A stretch of DNA of 64,000 nucleotides from Actinocatenispora thailandica (GCF_016865425.1 NZ_AP023355.1:6198198-6262197), one strand, 5' to 3'; positions 51,559-60,704 are shown, counted from the first letter of the stretch. Made by a program: numbers and translations. Notes: generated from the sequence alone by a model not told the origin.

Positions 51559-54500
51559 TCAGTGCTTGCGTGGGGTGATCGCGGCCGGCGGCGCGTACGG
51601 CGCGGCACCGGTCCGGTCGCCGGGCGCCGGCGACGCCTGGACCGAGTTCGTGGTGGCGGCGCTCGACGGCGGCCCGAACACGCCCCAGGTGTCGGTGGCG
51701 TACTTCGAGCAGTCGGCCGGCTTGCCCTTCGCGGACTCGGACAGGATCTTCTCCAGCAGCGGCTGGCTGGTGGCCGTCTCGTCGTACGCCGAGAAGATCA
51801 TCATGCCGCCGAGCCCGTTGCACTTCGCGTACGCGACATGGTCCACGATGGACTGTGGCGTGCTACCGGCGTAGAACGTGCTGCCGTCGTAGTACCAGCC
51901 GGCCATCCGCACCGGGTCGTAGTACGCGGTGCCGGAGATCTCCTTCTGCAACGCGACCCCGGGTACGTTGCCGGACAGCGGATGCGGCGCGCTCGGACCG
52001 GTCGCCGTGCCGTACTCGCCGTTGCTGCCGCCGGCCGGCACGCCGGTCCAGCCCCGGTAGTACATCGGGAGCCCGATCGTCAGCTTGTCGGCCGGGAACC
52101 CGCCGGGGATGGAGTACATCGGGTCGCCGACCGTGTACGCCTTCAGCACCGTGTCCGAGTCGTACTGCTGGGTACCGCCCGGCACCTGCGGCGACGGGTC
52201 GTCCGCGGACGGGAACAGCGGGTCCTGCAGGTTGGTCGGGCCGGTGGCGTCCCAGGCACCGTGCATGTCGTAGGTCATCACGTTGCCGTAGTCCAGGTAC
52301 TGACCGATCTTGTCGGTCTGCACCTTGTCGATCTTGTCCTGGCCGCCCGGCAGCGCCGCGGTCAGCAGGTAGTGCTGGCCGCCAAGCGCGTCCAGCTGGG
52401 ACCGGAACTCGGCCAGCAGCGCGGTGTAGTTCGCGGTGTCGTCCGGGCTGTAGTGGTTGCCGACGTGGCCGGCGTCCGACGCCGGGTACTCCCAGTCGAT
52501 GTCGAAGCCGTCGAAGATGCCGGCCGCCGTGCCCGGACCGCCGTAGCCACCGGCGGACGGGATGTTGCCCTTGATGAACATGTCGATGCAGGAGCTGACG
52601 AACTTCTGCCGGGACGCGCTCGTCGCCGCCGCGTCGGAGAAGTACTTCGAGTAGGTCCAGCCGCCGATCGACATGACGACCTTCAGGTTGGGGTGCCGCG
52701 CCTTCAGCTCCTTCAACTGGTTGAAGTTGCCGACGATCGGCTGGTTGTACGTGTCGGCCGTACCGTCGACGCTGATGTCCGCGCCGAACGACTTCTGGTA
52801 GTCCGCGAACGCGTCACCGGCCCCGTCGCCGGCGTTCGGGTCGGTCTCGCCGCCCGGGTCGGGGGTCGACGCCTTCGTCGCCTCGAAGCAGGTCTTGCTG
52901 TTCGGGTCGATGTTCGCGAAGTCGTAGTTGATCACGTCGATGTCGTCCGCGTACCGGTCCAGGTCCTTGAGGTAGTACGCGTTCTGGTAGATCGACCACT
53001 GGTCGAAGTAGATGATGTTCTTGTCGCCGGCGCCGGATCCGTTGATGTAGCCGGACTTCCCGCCGTCGCCGCCACCACCGCCCGCTGCCGGGGTGCTCAC
53101 CGACACCGCGTCGGTCTTCGGGCTCTCCCCGGCCGTGTTCACCGCGGTGACCTGGAACTGGTAGGTGGTCTGCGCGGTCAGGCCGGACACGGTGGCGCTG
53201 GTGCCGCTCGCCGAGGAGACCTTCGTCCCGTCCTGGTAGACGTTGTAGCTGTCCACCGTCCCGGAGGGTGCGGTCCAGGCCAGCGCCACGGTGCTGGCGC
53301 CGGTGGCCATCGCGGAGAGCCCGGTCGGCGCCGCCGGTACGGTGCTGCCGCCGCCACCGCCGCAGGCGCCGTCGTCCTGCCAGGGTCCCCACTCGGCGGC
53401 ACCGGGCGTCTCACCCTGCGTCCACCACTTCGCGGTCCAGGCGTGCCCGTCGTAGCTGGCCTTGTCGCCGCCGACGTACACGGCGGTCGAGTCCCACGGG
53501 TCCGGGCACGCGTCGGCCGGGGACACGTCCTTGCGGGACACCTGCTGGTACGCCAGCGACGGCGTCGCCGTGCCGCTCGCCGCGGACGCCGTGCTGCCGC
53601 TCGCCGCGGACGCGGCGGTGCAGGCGCCCTCGTCGACCCATGGCCCCCACTCGCTCGCGCCGGGCTGCTCGTTCTGCGTCCACCACTTGGCCTTCCAGGT
53701 GTGGCCGTCGTAGGTCACCTCGGACCCACCGGTGTACGCGGTGTTCGCGTCCCACGCCGCCGCGGTGCAGGTACCCGGGTCGGTACCGCCACCGCCCGGC
53801 GGGGTGGTCGGCGGGTCGACGACCGTGGTCTGGTTGGCGAACGCGGTGGTGTAGGTGGTGAACTCCCACTTCTGCTGCGTCACGCTGGAGCACTCACCGG
53901 ACAGCTTCTGGTTCTCCGGCGGGTCGCATTCCCGGTCCCGGTTGGCCGACCAGAACGTGTACCGCCCGAGCTTGTGCGACAGCGCGTAGTTCAGCACGGT
54001 CTGGAAGTCGGCCTGCCGGAAGTACTCGGCCGCGTCGGTGCGGCCGTTCATCCCGGAGACGCCCTCGTGCTGGTAGGCGAAGTCGGAGTCCCAGCCGAGG
54101 TGGCTCGTCAGCAGCCCGTGGAACGCCTCCAGCGCCGCGGTCTGGCTCGCGCCGCCGCCGCTGAAGCCGTTGTCGAACGGCATGATGGAGTAGTTGGACG
54201 GGATGAAGCCGATCGACTTCGCCTGGTCCAGCAGTTGGGTGCCGAACCAGCCGGTGCCGGCGCTGGTGCCCGGCATGGTGACCGACACGTACAGCCCGGG
54301 GTTGTCCGCCTGGAGCTGCTTCGCGGCGCCGAGTTCACGCCCGATCGCGGCGGTGTTCTCGTACTCCGGCTCCTCCAGGTCGAAGTCGATCGCGTGCAGG
54401 CCGTACGCGTCGATGACCTTCTGGTACGCGGCGGCGGTCGACGCCACGTCCGAGCAGGCCTGGCCGAGCTTGGTGCCGTTGTAACCGCCGACCGAGACGG

Positions 54501-54846
54501 ACACGTCGCCGCCCTTGCCGCGAATGGTGTCGATGGCCGCGGTGATGTCCGGCGCCGAGCCGATCGGCGTCTTGCCGTCCCAGGCCGGGTTGCAGCCGCC
54601 GTCGGAGAGGATGAACGCGAGCTGGAACGCCTTCTGCCCGGTCGCGTCCATGATCTCGGCCGGGTCCGGCGGGTTGTTGTCCGCCGGCATCAGGTACGGC
54701 GCCGCCGCGTACCAGTTCGTCGACAGCGCGGCGCTCGGCGCCACCTGTCTCGTTGCGGGTGCGGCGGCTCCGGCGGTCGCGGCGGCGCCGGCGAAGAGCA
54801 CGCCCACCGAGACGGCGCAGAGCACCTTGCTGATCGGTCTGTGCAC
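51559..54846 (-). CDS. Chitinase with two GH18 catalytic domains
   Basis: A 1095-residue secreted enzyme. Signal peptide 1-29. First GH18-like barrel at about 40-340 with IDFDLEE (154-159, acid Glu158). Two CBM5/12 modules follow (about 360-410, WWTQNEQPGASEWGPW, and 450-495, WWTQGETPGAAEWGPW), then an FN3 domain (505-588). The second GH18 barrel (about 605-1045) has DGFDIDWE (779-786, Glu786) and SIGGWTYSKYF. The two barrels belong to different GH18 subgroups, so the enzyme may combine endo- and processive action on chitin. ATG 54846 has an AGGAGG-like site. The promoter at 54958-54986 and a palindrome at 54933 precede it. Confidence 0.93.
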   Translation of the reverse strand: MHRPISKVLCAVSVGVLFAGAAATAGAAAPATRQVAPSAALSTNWYAAAPYLMPADNNPPDPAEIMDATGQKAFQLAFILSDGGCNPAWDGKTPIGSAPDITAAIDTIRGKGGDVSVSVGGYNGTKLGQACSDVASTAAAYQKVIDAYGLHAIDFDLEEPEYENTAAIGRELGAAKQLQADNPGLYVSVTMPGTSAGTGWFGTQLLDQAKSIGFIPSNYSIMPFDNGFSGGGASQTAALEAFHGLLTSHLGWDSDFAYQHEGVSGMNGRTDAAEYFRQADFQTVLNYALSHKLGRYTFWSANRDRECDPPENQKLSGECSSVTQQKWEFTTYTTAFANQTTVVDPPTTPPGGGGTDPGTCTAAAWDANTAYTGGSEVTYDGHTWKAKWWTQNEQPGASEWGPWVDEGACTAASAASGSTASAASGTATPSLAYQQVSRKDVSPADACPDPWDSTAVYVGGDKASYDGHAWTAKWWTQGETPGAAEWGPWQDDGACGGGGGSTVPAAPTGLSAMATGASTVALAWTAPSGTVDSYNVYQDGTKVSSASGTSATVSGLTAQTTYQFQVTAVNTAGESPKTDAVSVSTPAAGGGGGDGGKSGYINGSGAGDKNIIYFDQWSIYQNAYYLKDLDRYADDIDVINYDFANIDPNSKTCFEATKASTPDPGGETDPNAGDGAGDAFADYQKSFGADISVDGTADTYNQPIVGNFNQLKELKARHPNLKVVMSIGGWTYSKYFSDAAATSASRQKFVSSCIDMFIKGNIPSAGGYGGPGTAAGIFDGFDIDWEYPASDAGHVGNHYSPDDTANYTALLAEFRSQLDALGGQHYLLTAALPGGQDKIDKVQTDKIGQYLDYGNVMTYDMHGAWDATGPTNLQDPLFPSADDPSPQVPGGTQQYDSDTVLKAYTVGDPMYSIPGGFPADKLTIGLPMYYRGWTGVPAGGSNGEYGTATGPSAPHPLSGNVPGVALQKEISGTAYYDPVRMAGWYYDGSTFYAGSTPQSIVDHVAYAKCNGLGGMMIFSAYDETATSQPLLEKILSESAKGKPADCSKYATDTWGVFGPPSSAATTNSVQASPAPGDRTGAAPYAPPAAITPRKH

Positions 54847-54932
54847 AGATCCTCCTCGGGGAGTGGGCCACGCGGCCGGGGGTAGCCGCGCGGATCTGTC
54901 GCAACGGGATGAACCTTCGATGCCGACCTTTT

Positions 54933-54986
54933 AGGAAACTTTCCTTATAGTTTTCGGACCTTAATGTATTCGCCCTACCCCGTCAA
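54933..54986 (-). promoter_or_regulatory. Chitinase promoter with operator palindrome
   Basis: On the minus strand TTGACG (54981-54986), a 17-bp spacer and TAAGGT (54958-54963) form a promoter. Just downstream lies AGGAAA-G-TTTCCT (54933-54945), a perfect 6-bp palindrome in an AT-rich stretch. It resembles the AGGAAAGTTTCCT-type sites of ROK-family repressors of chitosan/chitin genes in Streptomyces, recalled from memory. No DasR-type site was found. Confidence 0.6.
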
Positions 54987-55107
54987 TCGCCGATTTCGGG
55001 CATCGTGCCCTAACGGGTGATCAGTCCCGAACGCGACGAACCCGGGCCACCGGCGATCCACGCCGGTGGCCCAGCCCCGAGACGTTCACCACCCAAAGAC
55101 AACAAAA

Positions 55108-55134
55108 CGGCCACACCCGCAACGGGTGTGGCCG
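55108..55134 (-). terminator. Intrinsic terminator after fmdB-like gene
   Basis: A perfect 12-bp stem CGGCCACACCCG/CGGGTGTGGCCG with a 3-nt loop is followed, on the minus strand, by TTTTGTTGTCTTT. This is one of the few hairpins in the window with a real U-rich tail. Confidence 0.88.
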
Positions 55135-55180
55135 TCGAGCCCGGCACGTCGGGCGTGCCGGCGCCGGGCCGCGCGGCCGA

Positions 55181-55387
55181 TCAGTTGGCGCAACCGCAGG
55201 CCCCGCCGCAGCAGCCGCCGGCTGCCGGCGCCGACCCACCGACACCGCCCAAAGCCACCGTGGACAGCAGTTTCACCGTGTCGGTGTGCCCCTCCGGGCA
55301 CACCGCCGGATCCGCCGAGGCGGCCATCGGGCGGTCCAGCTCGAACGTGCGCGTACAGGCGCGACAGCGGTACTCGTACCGAGGCAT
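55181..55387 (-). CDS. FmdB-type zinc ribbon protein
   Basis: A 68-residue protein beginning MPRYEYRCRACTRTFELDRP, with the ribbon Cys pair C8/C11 and a second half CPEGH in place of the usual CxxC. A Gly/Cys-rich tail (GGCCGGACGC) may provide further metal ligands. The family is widespread and probably regulatory; its role is unknown. It is divergent from the transglycosylase gene. Confidence 0.88.
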   Translation of the reverse strand: MPRYEYRCRACTRTFELDRPMAASADPAVCPEGHTDTVKLLSTVALGGVGGSAPAAGGCCGGACGCAN

Positions 55388-55501
55388 GGCGGGCACATCC
55401 TTCCGGGCCACCAGAGGTCGGTCCATTCTGACCCGACTTCTCAGGCAAACAATCGACTGTACCGGTTGAGCGTGCCGGAAGGACCCGACATACTCGACGT
55501 C

Positions 55502-56362
55502 GTGGTACGGCTTGCACTCCCCTCGCTGCACATCCTGCGCTGGTCCGGCTGGCGCCGGCCGGCGGTACGACTCGGCCTCACCGGCCTGGCCGCCGTCGCC
55601 GTCGTCGGCGCCGTCGGCACCGTGGGCGGGTACGTCGTGCCCACCCTGACCGCGCACGACGGGCCGGCCAAGAAGGTCGCCGGCCCCGCCACCTCGACCA
55701 GCCCGGCGCCCGCCGGCGGGCTGCCCGGCGGGGGTCCGCTCGGGCAGCCCAGCGGTTCGCCCTCGCCGTCCGGCAGCGCCGCGCCGTCCACCGGGCCGGC
55801 CACCGTGTCGTCCTGGGCGCACAACCTGACCCGGCTGGGCATCTCGCAGGTCGCGCTGCAGGCCTACGGGTACGCCCAGGTGGTCACCCAGCAGACCACC
55901 CCGGGCTGCCACCTGAGCTGGACCACGCTGGCCGGCATCGGCAAGATCGAATCGAACCACGGTACGCACGGCAACTCCCAGCTGCAGCCGGACGGCAAGG
56001 CGGAGCCGGGGATCTACGGCCCGCCGTTGAACGGCGCCCGCGGCGACAAGCTGATCCGGGACACCGACCACGGCCTGCTCGACCACGACACGGTGTACGA
56101 CCGGGCCGTCGGGCCGATGCAGTTCCTGCCGGGCACCTGGACCAAGTGGGGCACCGACGCGGACGGCGACGGCGACGCCGACCCGCAGGACATCAACGAC
56201 GCGGCCCTGTCCGCAGCCCGCTACCTGTGTGCGGACGGTCACGACCTGGCCACCGGGTCCGGTTGGTGGCAGGCCATCCACTCCTACAACAACCTCGACA
56301 AGTACGCCTCGGACGTCTACGCGGCGGCCGACGCCTACGGAGTGGCCAGCCAGCAGGGCTGA
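55502..56362 (+). CDS. Lytic transglycosylase-like exported protein
   Basis: A 286-residue protein with an N-terminal membrane anchor or signal (GLAAVAVVGAVGTVGGYVVP, about 19-38) and a Pro/Ser/Gly linker. A transglycosylase domain (about 115-286) has the catalytic Glu in LAGIGKIESNHGTHG and the family motif DRAVGPMQFLPGTWTKWG, then DADGDGDADPQDINDAA, a calcium-like loop, and AIHSYNNLDKYASDVYA. It would cut peptidoglycan glycan strands. GTG 55502 is chosen because CATACT lies 7 nt upstream (leaderless); GTG 55472 is possible. Confidence 0.88.
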   Translation: MVRLALPSLHILRWSGWRRPAVRLGLTGLAAVAVVGAVGTVGGYVVPTLTAHDGPAKKVAGPATSTSPAPAGGLPGGGPLGQPSGSPSPSGSAAPSTGPATVSSWAHNLTRLGISQVALQAYGYAQVVTQQTTPGCHLSWTTLAGIGKIESNHGTHGNSQLQPDGKAEPGIYGPPLNGARGDKLIRDTDHGLLDHDTVYDRAVGPMQFLPGTWTKWGTDADGDGDADPQDINDAALSAARYLCADGHDLATGSGWWQAIHSYNNLDKYASDVYAAADAYGVASQQG

Positions 56363-56437
56363 GCCGCCGCCCCCGGGGCCGCGGCCCACCTGGCGGTACC
56401 GGGCACCGGCGGTACCGGCCATCGATGCAGCTCACTT

Positions 56438-56443
56438 ATGCTT
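56438..56443 (+). promoter_or_regulatory. -10 box of leaderless ABC-transporter operon
   Basis: TATGCT ends 6 nt before ATG 56449, so the transcript should start at the initiation codon. No clear -35 hexamer was seen. Confidence 0.45.
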
Positions 56444-56448
56444 CCGGC

Positions 56449-57321
56449 ATGTCTTCACGCTCGCGCCGTGCCCTCCTCGTCGCCGGTGCCGTCACGCTGG
56501 TCGCCGCCGGCGCCGGCTGCGCACCGCAGAGTTCGGACGCCGGTTCGTCGACGTCCACGGCCAAGGCGGCGTCCTGCGCGCCCGGCAAGCTGGCCACCCG
56601 GACCAAGGGCACGCTGACCGTCGCCACCGACAGCCCGGCGTACCCGCCGTGGTTCGTCGACAACAAGCCGGCCAACGGCAAGGGCTACGAGTCGGCCGTC
56701 GCGTACGCGGTGGCCGACAAGCTCGGTTACGCCAAGGACCAGGTGAAGTGGACGGTGGTGTCGTTCAACACGGCGATCGCGCCGGGCCCCAAGCAGTACG
56801 ACATCGACGTGAACGAGTTCTCCATCTCGCCGGAACGGCGCAAGGCGGTCGACTTCTCCTCGCCGTACTACGACGTGCGGCAGACGGTCGTCGCGCTGTC
56901 CTCGTCCACGATCGCCAAGGCGACCTCGGTGGCGGCGCTGAAGCGCGCCAAGCTCGGTGCACAGGTCGGGACCACCAGCTACCAGGCGATCACCGACTCG
57001 GTCCGGCCCAGCGTCCAGCCGCAGGTGTTCAACAACAACGACGACGCGAAGAAGGCGCTGCAGAACGGCCAGATCGACGGCCTGGTCGTCGACCTGCCCA
57101 CCGCGTTCGAGGTCACCTCGGAGATCAAGGGCAGCACGATCGTCGGCCAGCTGCCGAAACTGTCCGGCAAGGCCGAGCAGTTCGGCATCGTGCTGGACAA
57201 GGGCTCCCCGCTGACCGCGTGCGTGTCGAAGGCGGTCGACGGGTTGCAGTCCGACGGGACGCTCGCCGCGCTGCAGCAGAAGTGGCTGGCCGACACCGCG
57301 GGCGCGCCGGAGCTGCAGTGA
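56449..57321 (+). CDS. Amino-acid ABC transporter substrate-binding lipoprotein
   Basis: A 290-residue family 3 binding protein with a lipobox VAAGAGC. The mature part has LTVATDSPAYPPWFV, YDIDVNEFSISPERRKAVDFSSPYYD (the signature of polar amino-acid binding proteins) and LKRAKLGAQVGTTSYQ. The stop overlaps the permease start as GTGA. It delivers a polar amino acid or related compound to the permease; which one cannot be read. Confidence 0.92.
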   Translation: MSSRSRRALLVAGAVTLVAAGAGCAPQSSDAGSSTSTAKAASCAPGKLATRTKGTLTVATDSPAYPPWFVDNKPANGKGYESAVAYAVADKLGYAKDQVKWTVVSFNTAIAPGPKQYDIDVNEFSISPERRKAVDFSSPYYDVRQTVVALSSSTIAKATSVAALKRAKLGAQVGTTSYQAITDSVRPSVQPQVFNNNDDAKKALQNGQIDGLVVDLPTAFEVTSEIKGSTIVGQLPKLSGKAEQFGIVLDKGSPLTACVSKAVDGLQSDGTLAALQQKWLADTAGAPELQ

Positions 57322-58178
57322 CGGCCACCGCGGCCGCGCCGGCGCCGAGCGAGGTCCAGCTGGGCCGGATCGCGTACCGGCGGCGGCAGACCGTCCGATC
57401 GGTGCTGGTCGCGGCCGGATCCACGGTGGCACTCGGGCTGGTCCTGGTCGTCGCGATCACCGGTGCGCCGGGTTTCGACCGGGTGCGGGAGTCGTTCCTC
57501 GACCCGAAGGTGGCGTGGCAGACGCTGCCGGACATCCTGGTCGGCCTGTGGCTCAACATCCGGCTGCTGGTCTGCTGCACGATCGGGGCACTGCTGCTGG
57601 GCCTCGCGATCGCGGTGCTGCGTACCCTGCGCGGGCCGGTGTTCTTCCCGTTCCGGGCGCTCGCGATCGGCTACACCTACTCGTTCCGTGGCGCGCCGCT
57701 GATCATCGTGCTGTACGTGCTGACGCTCGGCGTGCCGGGGCTGCGCCTCGCCGGTACGCCCTCGGTCGTCGTGCTGGGCGGCGTGGCGCTGGTGATCACC
57801 TACGGCGCCTACATGGCGGAGGTGTTCCGGGCCGGCATCGAGTCGGTACACCCGTCGCAGCGCGCGGCGGCCCGGTCGCTCGGGCTCTCGTACCGGCAGA
57901 CGATGCGGTTCGTGGTGCTGCCGCAGGCGGTCCGGCGGGTGATGCCGCCGCTGCTCAACGACGTGGTGTCGATGCAGAAGGACGTCGGGCTGATCTCGCT
58001 GGCCGGGCCGATCGACGCGATCCGGGCCGCCCAGATCGGCGTCGCCGAGCACTACAACTTCACCCCGTACATCGTGGCCGGGGCGCTGTTCGTGCTGCTG
58101 GCGATACCGCTGATCGCGGTGACCGACTGGGTGACGCTGCGCTCCGCGCGGCGGCAGAACGCGGACGGTGCGGCATGA
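57318..58178 (+). CDS. Amino-acid ABC transporter permease
   Basis: A 286-residue permease of the HisMQ type. After a cytoplasmic N-terminus and a first membrane segment (about 34-54), a hydrophilic stretch precedes the conserved core: ILVGLWLNIRLLVCCTIGALLLGL, YTYSFRGAPLIIVLYVL, and the EAA loop SQRAAARSLGLSYRQTMRFVVLPQA. GTG start overlaps the upstream stop by 4 nt, and the stop overlaps the ATPase ATG. It would form a homodimeric channel. Confidence 0.93.
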   Translation: MTATAAAPAPSEVQLGRIAYRRRQTVRSVLVAAGSTVALGLVLVVAITGAPGFDRVRESFLDPKVAWQTLPDILVGLWLNIRLLVCCTIGALLLGLAIAVLRTLRGPVFFPFRALAIGYTYSFRGAPLIIVLYVLTLGVPGLRLAGTPSVVVLGGVALVITYGAYMAEVFRAGIESVHPSQRAAARSLGLSYRQTMRFVVLPQAVRRVMPPLLNDVVSMQKDVGLISLAGPIDAIRAAQIGVAEHYNFTPYIVAGALFVLLAIPLIAVTDWVTLRSARRQNADGAA

Positions 58179-58924
58179 CCGACGCGGTGCTCTCCTGCGT
58201 GAACGTACGGAAGCGGTTCGGGACCGCCGACGTGCTGGCCGGGCTCGACCTCGACGTCACCGAGCACGAGGTGGTGGTGCTGATCGGCGCGTCCGGATCG
58301 GGCAAGTCGACGCTGCTGCGCTGCGTCAACCTGCTGGAGGAGGTGGACGACGGCACCATCCACCTGGACGGCGACCACATCACCGACCCGCGGGTCGATC
58401 CGGACCGGGTGCGCCAGCGGATCGGCCTGGTCTTCCAGTCGTACAACCTGTTCCCGCACCTGAGCGTGCTGGACAACGTGACGCTGGCGCCGCGGCGGGT
58501 GCACCGGGTGGCCCGGGCGCGGGCCGAGGAGCGGGCGCTGACCTGGCTGTCCCGGGTCGGGCTCGCGGACAAGGCGAAGGAGTACCCGGACCGGTTGTCC
58601 GGCGGGCAGCAGCAGCGGGTGGCGATCGTCCGGGCGCTGGTCAACTCGCCGCGGTTGCTGCTGCTCGACGAGGTGACCTCGGCGCTCGACCCGGAACTGG
58701 TCGGCGAGGTGCTCGCGATGGTGCGCGATCTGAAGTCGGACGGGATGACGATGCTGCTGGCCACGCACGAGATGGGGTTCGCGAAGCAGGTGGCCGATCG
58801 GGTGTGCTTCCTGTCCGAGGGGCGGATCCTGGAGCAGGGCACGCCGGCCGAGGTGCTCGGTGACCCGCGGCAGCCGCGTACCCGGCAGTTCCTGCAGCGG
58901 ATCATCGAGTCCGGCCGGCTGTGA
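58175..58924 (+). CDS. Amino-acid ABC transporter ATP-binding protein
   Basis: A 249-residue GlnQ/HisP-type ATPase. Walker A LIGASGSGKSTLLRC, Q-loop LVFQSYNLFPHL, signature LSGGQQQRVAIVRAL, Walker B LLLLDEVTSALDPE and H-loop LLATHEMGF are all intact. It powers the permease encoded 4 nt upstream (ATGA overlap). The gene ends the three-gene operon. Confidence 0.95.
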   Translation: MTDAVLSCVNVRKRFGTADVLAGLDLDVTEHEVVVLIGASGSGKSTLLRCVNLLEEVDDGTIHLDGDHITDPRVDPDRVRQRIGLVFQSYNLFPHLSVLDNVTLAPRRVHRVARARAEERALTWLSRVGLADKAKEYPDRLSGGQQQRVAIVRALVNSPRLLLLDEVTSALDPELVGEVLAMVRDLKSDGMTMLLATHEMGFAKQVADRVCFLSEGRILEQGTPAEVLGDPRQPRTRQFLQRIIESGRL

Positions 58925-59037
58925 TCCGACCACCAAACACGCATTTCGCGTACTATGTCCGAATGATTGACTTCGATGATCGGAAAATAACCCGCCGCAC
59001 ACACTCGCGCACGGACTCCCCCATCGGGTAGGCAGGA

Positions 59038-60051
59038 GTGGTGCGGATCAGAGAGTGGGAGCCAGCCACCGCGTCGGACGCGGAGATCGACGCCTGGCTG
59101 CGGGTCTACAACGCGGCCATCGCGGCCGACGTGCCCGGCGAACCGCCGTGGCGGCGCGACCGGCTACGCGACTACCTGTCCGCCGCGATGCCGATCGAAC
59201 GGCGCGCCGCCTGGATCGCCGAGGACCACGGCGAGCTGATCGGCTACGTCGGCGAGAACCTGCTCGGCTACGACATGGCCGGCACCGCCGTCATCGAGCT
59301 GTTCACCGAACCGGCCCACCGCCGCCGCGGCGTCGGCGGCGAGCTGCTCGTCGCCGCGGCCCGGCACGCCGCGGCACACGACCGCGACCTGATCAGTACC
59401 GAGATCGTCGAGGGCACCCCGACCGTCGACTTCTACGCCGCGCACGGGTTCCGGCCGACCGTGGTCGAGGAGAGCAGCCTGCTCTCGCTGTCCACAGTGG
59501 ACTGGGAGCAGGTGGCGGCGAAGTCGAACCGGATCGGCGCGGGTTACCACATCGAGCACTTCCCGGACGGGCCACCCGAAACGCTGCTCGCGTCGTACGC
59601 GGACGCCAAGCTGATCCTCCGGCACACCCCCGTCGCCGACGTGGAATGGCACGCCGGCTTCGAGGCCAGCCGGATCCGGGACAGCCTGCGTACCCTGCGG
59701 GCCCGCGGACTGCGGCCCTACGTCACCGTCGCCATCCACACCGCCAGCGGCGAGGTCGCCGGGCTCACCGAACTCGTCGTGCCGGCGCACCGCCCGGACC
59801 GCGCCGACCAGTACGACACGATCGTGGTCCCGGAGCACCGCGGCTACGGCCTCGGGCTGACCATGAAGGCACGGCTGCTGCTCGCGCTGCGCACCGCCGA
59901 ACCGCAGGTCGAGACGGTGCAGACCTGGCAGCCGGTGGGCGACGAGCAGATGCTGCGGGTCAACGCCGAACTCGGCTTCCGGCCGCACCGCCGGTGGTAC
60001 GACTACGAGGCCCCGGTCTCCGCCGTCATCGAGTCCCGCCGCACCGCCTGA
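59038..60051 (+). CDS. Double-domain GNAT N-acetyltransferase
   Basis: About 337 residues with two GNAT folds. The N-terminal one (1-165) has the acetyl-CoA-binding TEPAHRRRGVGGELLVAAA, and the C-terminal one (190-335) has VVPEHRGYGLGLTMKARLLLAL. The actinobacterial relatives include mycothiol synthase (MshD)-like and unassigned proteins; this sequence lacks clear MshD identifiers, so no gene name is given. Two adjacent GTGs (59038, 59041) follow an AGGAG, with short spacing. Upstream 113 nt is AT-richer than average. Confidence 0.85.
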   Translation: MVRIREWEPATASDAEIDAWLRVYNAAIAADVPGEPPWRRDRLRDYLSAAMPIERRAAWIAEDHGELIGYVGENLLGYDMAGTAVIELFTEPAHRRRGVGGELLVAAARHAAAHDRDLISTEIVEGTPTVDFYAAHGFRPTVVEESSLLSLSTVDWEQVAAKSNRIGAGYHIEHFPDGPPETLLASYADAKLILRHTPVADVEWHAGFEASRIRDSLRTLRARGLRPYVTVAIHTASGEVAGLTELVVPAHRPDRADQYDTIVVPEHRGYGLGLTMKARLLLALRTAEPQVETVQTWQPVGDEQMLRVNAELGFRPHRRWYDYEAPVSAVIESRRTA

Positions 60052-60062
60052 CCGGTCGCTGG

Positions 60063-60645
60063 TCACGCGGTGCGCCGCCAGGCCGACCGGCGTCGCCAGT
60101 CCGGGTCGTGCAGCGGATCGGGCGGCGGCGGGTCCCGCCGATGCTGCGCGACCCGCACCTCCCACTGGCTCCGCCGCCGCTGCGCCGCTCGTCGCTCCGG
60201 GTCGCGGTGGAACGTCTCCGGTGGGCGCGCCAGCCCGTAAACGTCGCCCCACCATTCGCCCGGCAGCGGGTCGAGGATCGTGTCGAGATGAGCCGGGTAG
60301 CGGCGGCCCGCGCCGTCGCGGGTGTCGTCCCAGTCCTGCATGGGCAGCACCATCCGTCCGTAGGGGTCGATCACAGTCAGCTGCAGCCCCGCTGCGCGGA
60401 GAATCCGGTCGAGCACGTCGAGACTCGGCTGGCTGGCACCGGTCTCGATCCGGCTGATCAGCGAGTGGCTGGTCCCCACCAGCTGCAGCGAGATCGCGTT
60501 GGCTGGCACCGAGAATGCGCCGTACCCGCCGTACGACCTTGCCCGCCTCGAGCCGGGATGGGCGGCGTCTCAGCGCGTCGAGTACGCGCCGCCGTCGCGG
60601 TGCGCTGACCACGTCGACGGCGGTGTCGGGGACGGATTCACTCAT
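60063..60645 (-). pseudogene. XRE-type regulator gene with a frameshift
   Basis: From ATG 60645 one frame reads RRRVLDALRRRPSRLEAGK and RILGASQRDLAAA, the first part of a helix-turn-helix. The next frame continues VGTSHSLISRIETGASQPSL, DVLDRILRAAGLQL and a long Trp/Arg-rich tail to 60063. Removing one base between about 60478 and 60488 joins them into a continuous XRE protein of about 193 residues. As read, the gene is broken in the middle of the helix-turn-helix. A sequencing error is possible. Confidence 0.75.
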
Positions 60646-60684
60646 GCGTCGATGGTTCCGCACGCCAGGCTCGGCGGCCATGCA

Positions 60685-60704
60685 TGTGGACAACCTGTGG
60701 ACAG
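60685..60704. promoter_or_regulatory. Two DnaA-box-like sequences one helical turn apart
   Basis: TGTGGACAA (60685-60693) and TGTGGACAG (60696-60704) are direct repeats 11 nt apart upstream of the broken XRE gene. The first matches the high-GC DnaA box exactly (reverse strand). Confidence 0.4.
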
